Positions 36,197 to 46,777 of a DNA stretch of 64,000 bases are shown piece after piece. The stretch is taken from positions 1,860,001-1,924,000 of the forward strand of contig SMMW01000003.1 in the NCBI GenBank assembly GCA_004794655.1. The letters are read 5' to 3'. This DNA comes from Marisa cornuarietis. Taxonomy: Eukaryota; Mollusca; Gastropoda; Architaenioglossa; Ampullariidae. Numbering within the stretch: the first letter of the stretch is position 1; every line of letters starts with the position of its first letter. The translations under genes and the position numbers were made by a program. The notes under the pieces were generated by a model. That model ran no database searches and was not told the origin of the DNA. It was given only the letters and a program-made list of their open reading frames with translations.

Positions 36197-36200
<4 letters not shown>
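32486..36200. other. no gene seen
   Basis: Long non-coding stretch. It holds a (CA)n run (32879-32897), a (TA)n run (34450-34463), a poly-T run (35023-35034), and a degenerate pair of GTCGACA...GTTGTCATCAC segments near 35465-35570. TGCACTTCACCGGGCACTTC recurs in altered form at 33573 and 34304, suggesting an old dispersed repeat. No coding evidence was found. Confidence 0.45.

Positions 36201-36242
<42 letters not shown>
36201..36242. repeat. (GT)n microsatellite
   Basis: About 21 uninterrupted units. Confidence 0.95.
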
Positions 36243-36245
<3 letters not shown>

Positions 36246-38350
36246 ATTAGCACAAAGATTACCCAAGAAGTATTTGAAATTGAGGTACTGTGTAAATAGA
36301 CCAACCGCAATGAGAATGTCTAACATTGATCTGCGCTTAAAGACGCACGTGCACCATGTGACATGTGACATCAATGTCTGCACTCGCGTTTTATTCAAGT
36401 CATTTAAAAAGTTTCGTTGTAGCAGAAACTGAAGACAAGCAGAAAGGGAGAAGAAAAGAAAAATATATAATTCTGTACGTAAACGTAGAGGAAAAAGTTC
36501 CTTGTTTGGGTAGGAATTTTTTGTTTATTTAATTTCTTGCAGCTTATTCGTTGTCGAGATTATCAAACTTTTCCTTACAGCAGGCAGATCAGCAGAGAAC
36601 TAATGTGTTATTCTAGTCTGTTTTGTTTATGATACAAGCGATCGCCATAGAAGCAAACAGTCATTCTAGTTTTGGATTGCAAAGCTGAAATTTCCAAAAC
36701 ATGTAATGTGTCGGATCATTGATGCTGCGTAAATAAATAAAGGGAAAACACAATGGCAAGCTCGGCATGAGAACCATGCGCAACATTTGGAAATTTTGTG
36801 GCAATGAAACGGGAGATAACTCACTAGGTTTACTGTTGTATGCAGTCATATACTAATGTCCCCTTCAACACAGCACCGCCTCAGTAGTGAGATCTGTGAA
36901 TGGCGTGTAAACACATTCCATGGGGAGTTGTCAACTCTCTCACATTTGAGAGAGAACGTGCAAATAAGGTTCGCCAGATTTGTAAAAATTTGTTATTTTT
37001 TTCTGGATTCGGTCACAGAATCCTCTTCGACATCGTCACTCGCCTTTTCTCGGCGGAGTTTTGTAAGCGAGGGTCTTCACACCCTTTCTTTGTATAACGA
37101 CATGGCTCCTGTCATCCTCACACAACGACTTGCCTCACATCGGTAGAAGAGAACTAGACCTAGGCTTTCTTCTGTTCTTCAATTTCTTCCTTCAGTGAAA
37201 GGGTCTATTGTTCACTCACACTGCGTGCATAGAGAGATTTCAGACCAAGCAAGTCCTGTTTTAAATCATTCTGATCACGACAGTCGGCAGCTCATCAGAG
37301 AGACAGTATCGGCAAAACCAGAGCATTTGCCGCAGTCTTGACATACCTGTACAGACACCTGCCTCGGTGAACTTCTATTTCGTGTAACATATCCATAGAG
37401 ATCTAGTCCATCAAAGGTCTAAACGTGAAGCTATGTGAAAGTGATTTTGGCAGTTTTATGTATGGATATTGAACACAGTCACATTTGGGACTGAAGCATT
37501 AGACTGTGTGTGTGAGAGAGAGAGAGGGGGGGGGAGAGACTAACAGCCACAAAACAGCTCTGACAGTTAATGACATCACGTGACATTTATTGTAAGATGA
37601 GTTCACTGCGTTTCCTCACTGTCTTTCCTCACTGTACGGAGAAGACAGTTATTCTCTGTCTCCTATCCGTCATGGTGGCGGTATTGATGGTGGGGATGGA
37701 GGCCGGCCGGACCCTACTGCGATCTTGAGTGGTGGTGACAGCAGGTTTCAGGTATCAGCAAAGTCCTTCTCTAAATGTCTGTCAGGACTACCTACACTCC
37801 TTGTTGCCAACACTCGTGGCAGATGCTTTAGTCACGCAGTGCAGGGCATGAATTATGGCAGTAGCTCAACAACAAGTGTTTGTGAGTCGCATTGATGAGG
37901 CAGCAATATCCTTTTTTTTTGAGGGGTGAGTGAGGAACCAAGCATCACCTATAGTTATAGCAGTATTAGCAATTCAACTCCCGGTCAGTGTTGAAATATT
38001 TGAGAAGTTTTGATGTTCGTGAAAAAAATGATGACAGTAGAAGGCTTTCTTCCCTCCCATTTCTTTAAATTATCTCATCTTTTTGCTTTAATATTTTGTT
38101 TGAAAAAAATTCATGATATTTAAAAATGAGTAGAAAAGTTTTCTGTGGTGTTTTCGACTGCCTGCTTCTGTGTGGCGTCAGACGTAGTAATTTACAGAAT
38201 ATGATAGTTCTCTCTGTGCCGCCTCCAGGTCCAGACTAGCTCTGCTTGATTAACAGGAAATCGCACGGTTTAATGAGACAATCTTGTTCAGTTTTATCAC
38301 ATGAAAAGCTAAATGGTAAGGTCGTTTGGAGAGTGAGGGGTTAGAGACTT
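36243..38350. other. no gene seen
   Basis: Non-coding, with a purine-only run (37509-37536, GA then G) and no coding or splice signals that can be supported. Confidence 0.5.
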
Positions 38351-38545
38351 CACATTTCTTCGGGCCAGCTATGTCTTCTCCTGTCCCTCGCTATCTTACC
38401 TTCTCCACCTTCTATGGAGTGAGGTATCCATTCCCGACAGCTGGGTCGACCGGTGAAAGCTTGCAGCGCCACACGAGTATCGAACCTGGGTGCGTCTGGG
38501 TTCTGATGAAAAATCAGGTTTAACCACTCGGTTATCTGCCGCATC
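38351..38545 (-). mobile_element. tRNA-derived SINE, central-domain family, copy A
   Basis: On the minus strand the head reads GATAACCGAGTGGTTAAAC (A-box region, resembling serine/leucine tRNA). GGTTCGATACTCG (B box) follows about 45 bases later. The body carries GGGAATGGATACCTCACTCC, AGAAGGTGGAGAAGGTAAG and AGCTGGCCCGAAG, shared with the copy at 41446-41605. The 3' end is uncertain and no target duplication was found. Confidence 0.75.
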
Positions 38546-38580
38546 AATTCCGCATTGGTTAAAACCCCTGTTACAACGAA

Positions 38581-38583
<3 letters not shown>

Positions 38584-38635
<52 letters not shown>

Positions 38636-38650
38636 CGCGTGCGCGTGTGC
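38584..38650. repeat. (TG)n(CG)n compound microsatellite
   Basis: About 21 TG units pass into CG-rich dinucleotides and back to TG, immediately outside the 5' end of SINE copy A. Confidence 0.95.
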
Positions 38651-39002
38651 GTTCTCTTGCGCCTTCTTGTATGTTTATGTATGTTCATCATGCATGCTAT
38701 ATTGATGACTGGGTAATGCGCTATATCAATAAATAATAACATTGCATATAATATTTCAGCCACTCAACAAACAGGGAAGTTTGACCTGGTAAACTGTTGA
38801 ATGTGATTAGAGCATTTGCTAATAGCCGTGCTACAATCTGCAGTTTACAGTCGAGCGAGCAATCCATATAGATATAATAGACCTCGTTCCGCTCCTTAAA
38901 CTCTGTCAGCAAAGCCTTGGTGACTGGTGAACAGCCTCCACTACCCCATCCCCATTCCCATTCGCGCTGTACGTGAGCTACTCGTGCATTCCCGCCATTT
39001 TG
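38651..39002. other. no gene seen
   Basis: Non-coding. GCGCTATATCAATAAATAATAA at 38720-38741 resembles the 3' end of tRNA-derived SINEs in other invertebrates, but no body is attached. Confidence 0.45.
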
Positions 39003-39986
39003 CTTTGTGGCCTCTGTTTACAGGGTTAGCTGCCTTGCCGTGATATAATCTTAGTTGCTGCCTGCCTTGCGGTGATATTGTCTTAGTTGCTGCCTGCCTT
39101 GCCCTGATATAGTCTTAGTTGCTGCCTGCCTTGCCGTCATATTGTCTTAGTTGCTGCCTGCCTTGCCCTGATATAGTCTTAGTTGCTGGCTGTCTTGCCG
39201 TGATATTGTCTTAGTTGCTGCCTGCCTTGCCCTGATATAGTCTTAGTTGCTGGCTGCCTTGCGGTGATATAGTCTTAGTTGCTGCCTGCCTTGCCCTGAT
39301 ATTGTCTTAGTTGCTGCCTGCCTTGCCCTGATATAGTCTTAGTTGCTGGCTGCCTTGCCGTCATATTGTCTTAGTTGCTGCCTGCCTTGCCCTGATATTG
39401 TCTTAGTTGCTGCCTGCCTTGCCCTGATATTGTCTTAGTTGCTGCCTGCCTTGCCGTGATATAGTCTTAGTTGCTGCCTGCCTTGCCCTGATATTGTCTT
39501 AGTTGCTGGCTGTCTTGCCCTGATATTGTCTTAGTTGCTGCCTGCCTTGCCCTGATATTGTCTTAGTTGCTGCCTGCCTTGCCGTGATATAGTCTTAGTT
39601 GCTGGCTGTCTTGCCGTGATATAGTCTTAGTTGCTGCCTGCCTTGCCCTGATATTGTCTTAGTTGCTGCCTGCCTTGTCCTGATATTGTCTTAGTTGCTG
39701 CCTGCCTTGTCCTGATATTGTCTTAGTTGCTGCCTGCCTTGCCGTGATATAGTCTTAGTTGCTGCCTGCCTTGCCGTGATATAGTCTTAGTTGCTGGCTG
39801 TCTTGCCGTGATATAGTCTTAGTTGCTGCCTGCCTTGCCCTGATATTGTCTTAGTTGCTGCCTGCCTTGTCCTGATATTGTCTTAGTTGCTGCCTGCCTT
39901 GCGGTGATATAATCTTAGTTGCTGCCTGCCTTGCCCTGATATTGTCTTAGTTGCTGGCTCGGCATAAACACCAATCCCCCCCCCCC
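39003..39986 (+). mobile_element. SINE copy (C-tailed family) expanded into a satellite
   Basis: The left edge reads TCTGTTTACAGGGTTAGCTG and the right edge CTCGGCATAAACACCAATC followed by a run of C. These are exactly the segments that flank a single CTGCCTTGCCGTGATATA...CTTAGTTGCTGG stretch in the full SINEs at 61344-61530 and 54972-55159. Here that stretch is present about 29 times. The tRNA-like head is missing, so this is a 5'-truncated SINE whose 3' segment was tandemly amplified after or before insertion. Confidence 0.75.
39033..39964. repeat. 32-bp minisatellite derived from the SINE, about 29 units
   Basis: The unit is CCTGCCTTGCCCTGATATTG followed by TCTTAGTTGCTG. Variants at fixed sites (CCTGAT or CGTGAT; ATTG or ATAG; CTGCC or CTGGCTGTC) recur in blocks, showing multi-unit duplications. 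Confidence 0.95.
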
Positions 39987-41047
39987 GTCCCCGCCATTAT
40001 GCTAGCATGGTCTTTGTGAGCCAGTCAAACATGCGGTGACCAGTGGAACCCTGCTCACGACTGCCAAGCGACGAAAGCCTGACATGACACCTTGGCGAAG
40101 ACTGTATTGTGTTGAGGGCGGTGACTAACGTGAAGGAGTGGAAAGGCTTTTCACTTGGGAGACCTCAGACCGGGCCTGCCGGCGTTAGTTCCCCTCTGCT
40201 ACACTCCACCCATCTGCTAACCCACGACTGGCGAATGGAAGGAACGTCAGTGAAGGGACAAATTGGAAACTGGATGGTCGCTGTCTTTAGTCTCCGTTAG
40301 TCAGCACCTAAAGAAAGCGGGGAGTAGGGGGGAGTCAGTTCCTACATCTGGAGGCCCATAGTACAAGCAGCGCGTGCCAAGTGTGGGTCAGACGACGCAG
40401 CATTTGAAGATGGTGGGGCAGCAAGTAGCACAGGTCCTTAGGGAGTCTAGTGGCGCTGATCAGGGGACTGCAGCCGCCGGTCGTCAGCCAGTCCGGAGGG
40501 GTGCCAGGGACGACAAGCGCGTCGCAGACCACACCTGTGACTACCTGACAGGCTGCTGTGTGCTGGCGAGGTGAAGAATATGGCGTGTAATTTGAACGAA
40601 ACCCTAGGGTTACCTGTGCACATGATCGTGCTGTACTCTGATAGCTCCCTGCCTTCTCTCAGAGACAGTCTGCTCCGTGTACTCATCCAGCTGTCTTTCG
40701 CTCATTTAGAAAAAAATAATACGATGAGTATTTCTATTATTTATTTGTTTTTGCTATTAGAAATATTAAAATGTCTGCTGTTCACTTCGGGAAGGATCAC
40801 TGTTATCACCACCACAAACATCCAACACCTCCACGATAGATAACCGCTCCTCGTTGAGCGACGCCTACAGCTCTCGATTCCTTTCCTCAATCGTCTACAT
40901 TTCATTCGGTTTTTCGACTGCTCCTGTGTTCGACGTGTGTTAGACTTGGAGTGTAGCGACTGTCTGTGATGACAATGATCGTGTGCACGGTCTTTGCTGA
41001 CCTTTTTTATTCATTTCTGATGTTTGAGTCCGTTAGCACTAACCGAC
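39987..41047. other. no gene supported
   Basis: Non-coding. The frames at 40335-40686 lie on both strands and have no domain. The last 50 bases form the leader of the candidate microprotein. Confidence 0.45.
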
Positions 41048-41230
41048 ATGATGGCGGACAGATCCTCATTTAGGGCCGCCCACGGCTTCATTACTTCCGT
41101 GAGCTTTTGCTTCTTCTTTGCTCCTCTCCTTCTGTTATCCGGAGTTTTCCTGTTCTACATGTGGACATTCCTTTCATCTCTCCATCTCGCAGTCGCTAAC
41201 CCTAACCCAGACGGGGATGAGGCGGCGTGA
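41048..41230 (+). CDS. candidate single-pass membrane microprotein (60 aa)
   Basis: The frame opens with two adjacent ATGs. The second (41051) has A at -3 and G at +4, a good initiation context (ATGATGGCGGAC). The product has a polar N-terminus of about 13 residues (MMADRSSFRAAHG), one long hydrophobic segment at about residues 14-42 containing FCFFFAPLLLLSGVFLFYMW, and an acidic tail NPNPDGDEAA before TGA. This is the layout of a small tail-exposed membrane protein. It has a less biased composition than random frames nearby. I do not recognise a family. It could be a first coding exon instead, or chance. Confidence 0.3.
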   Translation: MMADRSSFRAAHGFITSVSFCFFFAPLLLLSGVFLFYMWTFLSSLHLAVANPNPDGDEAA

Positions 41231-41445
41231 AGCGGAGACCCAAGAGTTTTGCCACAAGAATCAACCTCTGTCTGTCCTGTTATCAAATGTCTAGTCAAAT
41301 CGTTATCAGGTTTGTCGTCTATAACAGTGCAATCGTCTCAGTTAGTGTTACCTTTAATTCTGTAGGTGAAGTTGGTTTCCCCCCCCCCCACTTTTTGAGG
41401 TCATTGGGGCTGACGAGTGCATGACTAGTAGACGAGTTAATGAGA

Positions 41446-41605
41446 ACATATTTACTTGAGGCCAGCTTTTTGAAGCGGGTGGTGCCCATCACCTCTCCTT
41501 GCTTACTTTCTCCGACCTCCTGTGGAGTCAGGTACTCATTCCCCAATCTTGATCAGCTAGACCTGCATTACACGGGAATTGAACCACTCGGCTCTCCGCT
41601 TCTCG
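41446..41605 (-). mobile_element. tRNA-derived SINE, central-domain family, copy B
   Basis: On the minus strand it reads GAGCCGAGTGGTTCAATTCC, which joins A-box and B-box sequence and so has lost the tRNA middle. It continues with GGGGAATGAGTACCTGACTCC, AGGAGGTCGGAGAAAGTAAG and AAGCTGGCCTCAAG, colinear with copy A at 38351-38545. A poly-C run (41383-41391) lies about 55 bases beyond its 3' end. Confidence 0.7.
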
Positions 41606-44600
41606 GCTCACTACAGACAGTTTGGTATTTTTTCCCTTTTTATATATTCTGACAGTAACAAAGTCAACGGAAGGAACTTTCAATCTTTGTTGTGTGGAAA
41701 AGATTATTTTTTATTCTGGTATTACTCGGTTAATGTAGAATAGGGCTTAGTTTGTGATCATTTGGCTTCATTAGGATGGGTGATTCTAGGACCTCTGCAG
41801 TCTGTCATGTATTTATGTAAGAAAGATTCTTCGGGATAACTGCGGACTTTCTTTTATATTTAAGCCGTAATGTCCGGGTATTGCGGTTGCCTAGAGCTGC
41901 CATAGCTGCCGGCAATTTCTCGTCTAATGTCACATCATTACACCACCAGAGATGTTCTTGCAGCAGATGACTTTGAACTTTGAATATGCTTGAGATTCCC
42001 AGTCTAGCAAAATTACCTGAATGTGCTATCAGCTTCATTAACAAGCAAATGAACTAGCGCTTAAGAAAGTTTTATATGGTATCATTTGAGTGGTATTTGT
42101 GAGGCTCTAGTTTATCGGTGAACTGCCCATGGCGTAGGAATTTGTCGCTGCATTATTCAGGCAGCATTTACAAGCGCATCGACACCAGTTAAACACTTCC
42201 TTCAGATTTTTTTAGGAGCATGTATAATGTAGTTCTAGCACAATCTTCGTTCAGTAGCACACTTTTTCAGAAAAAAAACTCAGCACTTGCAACACAAAGA
42301 TATTTGTCTCGTAAATCTTAAGTATATTTTATACACTTCTCACCTTACAAAAGCAAATTTTTCGCAATATTCACAAAACAACAATAACAGATAGCACGGA
42401 CCGCTTATCACAAAGACTGTCTTCTCGCCCCGACTTTGTCATAAAACGCGAGCAATGTCCCCATGGCTGTAGCTGCTTCTCGGCAGATCACCACCATGTC
42501 TCCTGTACTCTACACATCGCATTTAACAAACATCACATGAAGTTATCAACATCCCAGGTCAACAATCAGCCTCGTAGTCCCCGACTGGCAGATCTTTACA
42601 CCTTAGTTGTCGTCTTTCACATTTTTCTGTTTAAATCCGTTTCCACTCACTCCCTTCTCCACACTCACAAAGACTAGAAGAGTAACTGATAGCAGTTATC
42701 CAAATGTCCTCCTGGGGCCGTAGTTGTAGCCGAGGTCCATACCCCGAGCTCAACCAAGATCAACACTTCCACTATAATAGTGGGTGGTACACAAGATGCG
42801 TCTCTCAAGATCATCGGTCCATCTCTTAATTTTGTCCTTGTCTCCATTTACACCACCCCACAACGGTTTCAGTCCCTAGCTACCGTCGGGGTAACTTCCC
42901 ACACACAGTTCTCTTTGTCTTCACTTTGAGCTAGCTGCACATATACTCTTGAAACGCAGAGACAATTTAAATTAAAATCATGGAGTAGACATTTAGCCTC
43001 ACAACGGAGCCACAGTGTGTACGACTTGTGACAAGAAAATCACTCGTGCTTGCGTGTTGAAATTGTTCGTCTTTCAAAAACATCGATTTCACCGACATTT
43101 TCTTTCTGACGGAGGCGTTGGGGGCTACAATACTCACCGGAACATGAGTATCCCTCCGTTAGAGTTTCAATATTGATGGCGGCTTGTGATTGACACCATT
43201 AGAGCTGGCTTGACTCGCCCACCACAACAATGAACAAGAGGAAAGCAGACCCCAAACACGCACATTCAAAGCTGAGAGCTAGCCCTGACGATGATTTCAC
43301 TCTGTGGACTTTCAATTTCATACGCGCTAACAATTCACCGTAAATCGGGCTTCACATCTGCAAAAAGAAGTAACAGTGTTGTCCAAGTGCAGGGTCACGA
43401 GTACAGTATACATTAAAGTAAACAGAAAATGAAAGATTTGCTAGCGGAAGTATATATGGAATGGTGGTTACAAGAGAGAACTGTCCTTAAAGCTGTCTGA
43501 TTTTTATCTCTCGTCTATACAGTGGCTAACTAAAACGCAGAGGCTGATAAATAATTGTCACCGCCATAGTAATCTGAAATAGTCATGCACTGGCTGGTTA
43601 ACGATGAAGACAAAGAATATCTTTACAATTACTATCACCGAGATTCCGAAAAGGTTACGTTGTATGGAGCCATTGGTTGCCGGTGATCAACAATAAAACC
43701 ACTCGCTTTTTAACTCTGATAATGTGGGTGGTATGATGATAATGAAAGTTAGTGAGAATTTTAGCTGCCAAACTCGTGTTTTTTCCCATAGCTTTCACTA
43801 AAGACAGTAGTACATGCATTACTTGGGATGGGGGGAAGGACCCGGATGTAACTGCTGTTTAGTATTTTTCTGGAATTAGTGACATTTGGCATGCATGTTT
43901 GCAAGAAGTGCTGTTCATAGCTGTAGATACCTGGGGATAGCTATGTGAACAATGTTTCTTGAACAGCAGTTACAACTGTGGGCATGGAGCGACCTCAACT
44001 GCCGATCTAGATGGCGACAACATGATGCGGTAATAACGTGCCTGACCAGTTTCTACTTTGTCCTCTTTCTTGCTGATATGTCCTAAGACGAGGAAGAAGC
44101 TGCAAAAGCCTGTGAATAGTGATGCACAAAACAAGCAGGAAATGAACTAACAATGTAGAAGGACCAATCCACAGACACATTACAATTAACAAGCAAGGAG
44201 TTACAAGCAGCTGCAAAAAAGCTGAGAACATAGTGACGGAAAACAATCTACAGGTGCGAGGTAGGTAATTGGTAGAAATAAGAATAAGAAGCTACAGGTG
44301 TTGGATTATTTGCAGGAATATAACAATACAGCAGCAAGACTAGCGGAGAGAAAAAATATACAGCAGGAAAAAAACTAATCTTCGGCAAAAGAAAGAATGC
44401 AAATGACTTTTTGGAAAGTTCTATGTACACTTTGTAGGATTAACTCCAGAAGGAAGGTGCGGTTGGTATGTGAGTAATTAGGTCTATAGAAACACTCACT
44501 GTCTTGTACATATGAGCTCTTAGCAGCAAACGACATGCGAGGATAAAATAGAAGGAATTTGTGATAAATGTCAAGAACATGAAATGAATTTTTAAGGCTA

Positions 44601-45158
44601 ACCCGAAAGCAAGACTATTCAAGTGCTGGCATTAGTTAGGTGTTTCTCCCCCCCCCCCTAAAGAGTGACTGAATAACTCCATTCTCTTTAGCGAGATATA
44701 CCTCTTACACAATTGACATTTTATATTCCGAAAGCAATCGGAAATCCCAGGTGTCTTGATATCACAGCTGCTGGGGACCACATCGCAGTGCCTGTCGCGT
44801 GAAGAGCTGCGGTCTTCACAGAGTACGCTAGTGATTTCACGTCCAGTTTTCATTCTGCGCGAATCCAGTTTCTTGGGGTGGAGAGGAAAAAGGTCAACAA
44901 CGAACGTGTGACAGACTAATGACTCAGTCTCGCAGACTTTAGTTTCGTCTGGCCCTCGGGTTGGCCTTTAAACAAGACGCTGGCTCGGGTTAGCCTTTAA
45001 ATAACACGCTGGCTCAGGAAGCGAGAAATGGAGGATGGCGAAGGTGTGAGCTGGAGGGAGCGGCACATACTCACAGTCAACGTTGAGCCGGTCACGGCAA
45101 TAGCAACAACGACAACAACACGAGACTTTGTCCACCGCCAATAAGGGCGCGCGTGCGG
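41606..45158. other. no gene seen; presumed 3' flank and 3' UTR of the GPCR at its right edge
   Basis: Non-coding on both strands. Hydrophobic frames at 44007-44430 (minus) are AT-driven and lack motifs. An imperfect nested hairpin lies at 43106-43162, and a 34-bp tandem pair around GGYTNGCCTTTAAAYAA at 44956-45020. A (C)9 run lies at 44650-44658. No AATAAA for the GPCR was found on the minus strand within 1 kb. Confidence 0.45.
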
Positions 45159-46361
45159 TCACACCAAGGACACTTCCATATCGTAGTTGCCACAGTTGGT
45201 CATCCTCGTACCGTTAGTTCTGGACTGGCAGATGGTACTCCGATACTGGCACTCCTTCTTGGCCGGCTGCAGACCCAGGATGTGCAGCAGCACGAGGCGA
45301 AACTTCTTGCCGAAGAGGCAGTAGAGAACGAAGTTGAGGGAGGCGTTGATGGTGACCATGAAGGTGCAAATGGTGTAGAAGACCATGAAGGCAAAGATAC
45401 TGCCATGCATCTCGAAGCCCACGATGGCCACCAGGATGTTGTCGACGATGGTAGGGAACTGACAGACGAGGAAGGCGAGGATGACGGCGATGAGCATGAC
45501 GGTGAGGTTGTGTTCACGCGTGGCCGAGGTAGACATCTTCTGGCGCGTGTTGCGCGAGCGGTTGATGGCGCGCATGAGTGCGGCGTTGAGCACGAGGATG
45601 ACGAGGAAGGGCACCAGGAACATGAAGAAGAGCTGGAAGTAGATGATGTACACGTGCTGGAAGGTCTCCGTCATGCCCAGCTCCGTCTCGTGCAGGCGCG
45701 TCACAGCCTCGCCGGTGGAGTTGTCCACGTAGCGCACGGCGCGGTAGTGGAAGCAGCGCGGCACGTTGTAGACGACGGACCACAGGAAGATGAGCAGGAT
45801 GGCCTTCTTGGCGCGCGATTTGGTGCACGTGTTGGCCGCGTGGAGCGGGCGGCACACGGCGATGAAGCGCTCCACGGTGAAGGCTACGCAGGTGTAGATC
45901 GACCCCATCTGCGCGGTGAGTGACACCGGGTACACCACGGGCAGCGCGTGCATGTAGTTGTTCTTGTACACAGCCAGGGCCGCGATCCGCTCCGCCAGCG
46001 CCGGAAGGTTGAAAAAGAAGACCATGGAGAGGAGGATGAGGTTGTCGTAGACGGCCAAGGAGATGAGATAGTAGGAGGTGGAGGAGCGCATCCGACGGTT
46101 GCACAGGACCACGATAGACATGGTGTTGCCCAGCAGGCCGAAGACGGTCAGCACGTGGCCCAAGATACCGAAGAAGACGAACTGGCAAGTCTCGATGCTC
46201 TCGCCCACGCTGTCCTCGCTGCTGTTGGCCTCGGGGGCGGCGGTGGTGTCGTTGAGGAGCGTGTTGTAGTAGGTCATGTTGGCCTCGTGTGTCAGGTTGA
46301 AAATAACTTGTCGGCCTTTCTCGTCGATGTCGTCACTTCTGCCGCTGCCTTGATGTGCCAT
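45159..46361 (-). CDS. FMRFamide receptor-like GPCR (rhodopsin class, 400 aa)
   Basis: Seven-helix plasma-membrane receptor, probably for an RFamide-type neuropeptide. That ligand is inferred from family resemblance. The preferred start is ATG 46361 in a perfect context (GCCGCCATGG). An in-frame ATG 14 codons upstream has a poorer context. Residue positions: N-glycosylation sites N22, N28, N37 and N46; TM1 60-86 (GN 78-79); TM2 96-119 with LAVYD (D106); TM3 146-170 ending in ERF 164-166 in place of DRY, then IAVCRPL; TM4 186-202; ECL2 with N214; TM5 234-259 (P251); basic third loop; TM6 286-309 with CQFP (P303); TM7 323-348 ending NFVLY in place of NPxxY; helix 8 350-364; C-terminal SLV, a class I PDZ ligand. 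No cysteine lies at the usual TM3 position (residue 140) or in mid-ECL2, so the canonical disulfide is absent; the fly FMRFamide receptor, from memory, also lacks it. The frame is intronless and much richer in GC than its surroundings. Long antisense frames are shadows. Confidence 0.93.
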   Translation of the reverse strand: MAHQGSGRSDDIDEKGRQVIFNLTHEANMTYYNTLLNDTTAAPEANSSEDSVGESIETCQFVFFGILGHVLTVFGLLGNTMSIVVLCNRRMRSSTSYYLISLAVYDNLILLSMVFFFNLPALAERIAALAVYKNNYMHALPVVYPVSLTAQMGSIYTCVAFTVERFIAVCRPLHAANTCTKSRAKKAILLIFLWSVVYNVPRCFHYRAVRYVDNSTGEAVTRLHETELGMTETFQHVYIIYFQLFFMFLVPFLVILVLNAALMRAINRSRNTRQKMSTSATREHNLTVMLIAVILAFLVCQFPTIVDNILVAIVGFEMHGSIFAFMVFYTICTFMVTINASLNFVLYCLFGKKFRLVLLHILGLQPAKKECQYRSTICQSRTNGTRMTNCGNYDMEVSLV

Positions 46362-46419
46362 GGCGGCGGACTTACTCCGGAGCCTCAGAAGAGTGGCGCC
46401 CACTCGTGCTACGACAGAC

Positions 46420-46599
46420 TTCCTTGGTCAGACTGCAACAGAAACATACGGGGACACATTTTATGGTCAGACTGCAACAGAATCATTCGGGGACACATTT
46501 TATGGTCAGACTGCAACAGAAACATACGAAGACACATTTTATGGTCAGAATGCAACATTAAAATGCTAGGACACATTTCCTTGGTCAGACTGCGACATG
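46420..46599. repeat. 39-bp minisatellite just upstream of the GPCR, about 4.5 copies
   Basis: The unit is GGTCAGACTGCAACAGAAAC followed by ATACGGGGACACATTTTAT. Outer copies are diverged. It begins only about 60 bases upstream of the GPCR start codon, so it probably lies in the 5' UTR or proximal promoter. Plus-strand frames through it are artefacts. Confidence 0.9.
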
Positions 46600-46767
46600 C
46601 TTTTGTTCGTGAGGGACAGAGAAACGCTGATCTTTGTGTGTGTGTGTGTGTGCGATTACTTGTGTCGCAACCCTTTGTCCTTTTTAAGATTCTTGACACG
46701 TTTCATTTCTCTTCACTCTCTCATGTCTTAGAGGAAAATGAGCGGAAATGTCGTCACCGTCTGCGTT

Positions 46768-46777
46768 GTCACGTGAC
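46768..46777. promoter_or_regulatory. GTCACGTGAC palindrome (bHLH-ZIP site)
   Basis: A perfect 10-bp palindrome identical to the extended E-box bound by bHLH-leucine zipper factors of the USF/TFE type, about 410 bases upstream of the GPCR start codon. Its regulatory role is inference. Confidence 0.35.

Noticed and set aside
38490..38545. Genuine tRNA gene on the minus strand
   Set aside because: A and B boxes are present but the cloverleaf arms do not pair and the sequence continues into a SINE body shared with 41446-41605.
44007..44430. Hydrophobic minus-strand frames resembling membrane segments near the GPCR
   Set aside because: AT-rich DNA readily gives such frames. No GPCR or transporter motif is present.
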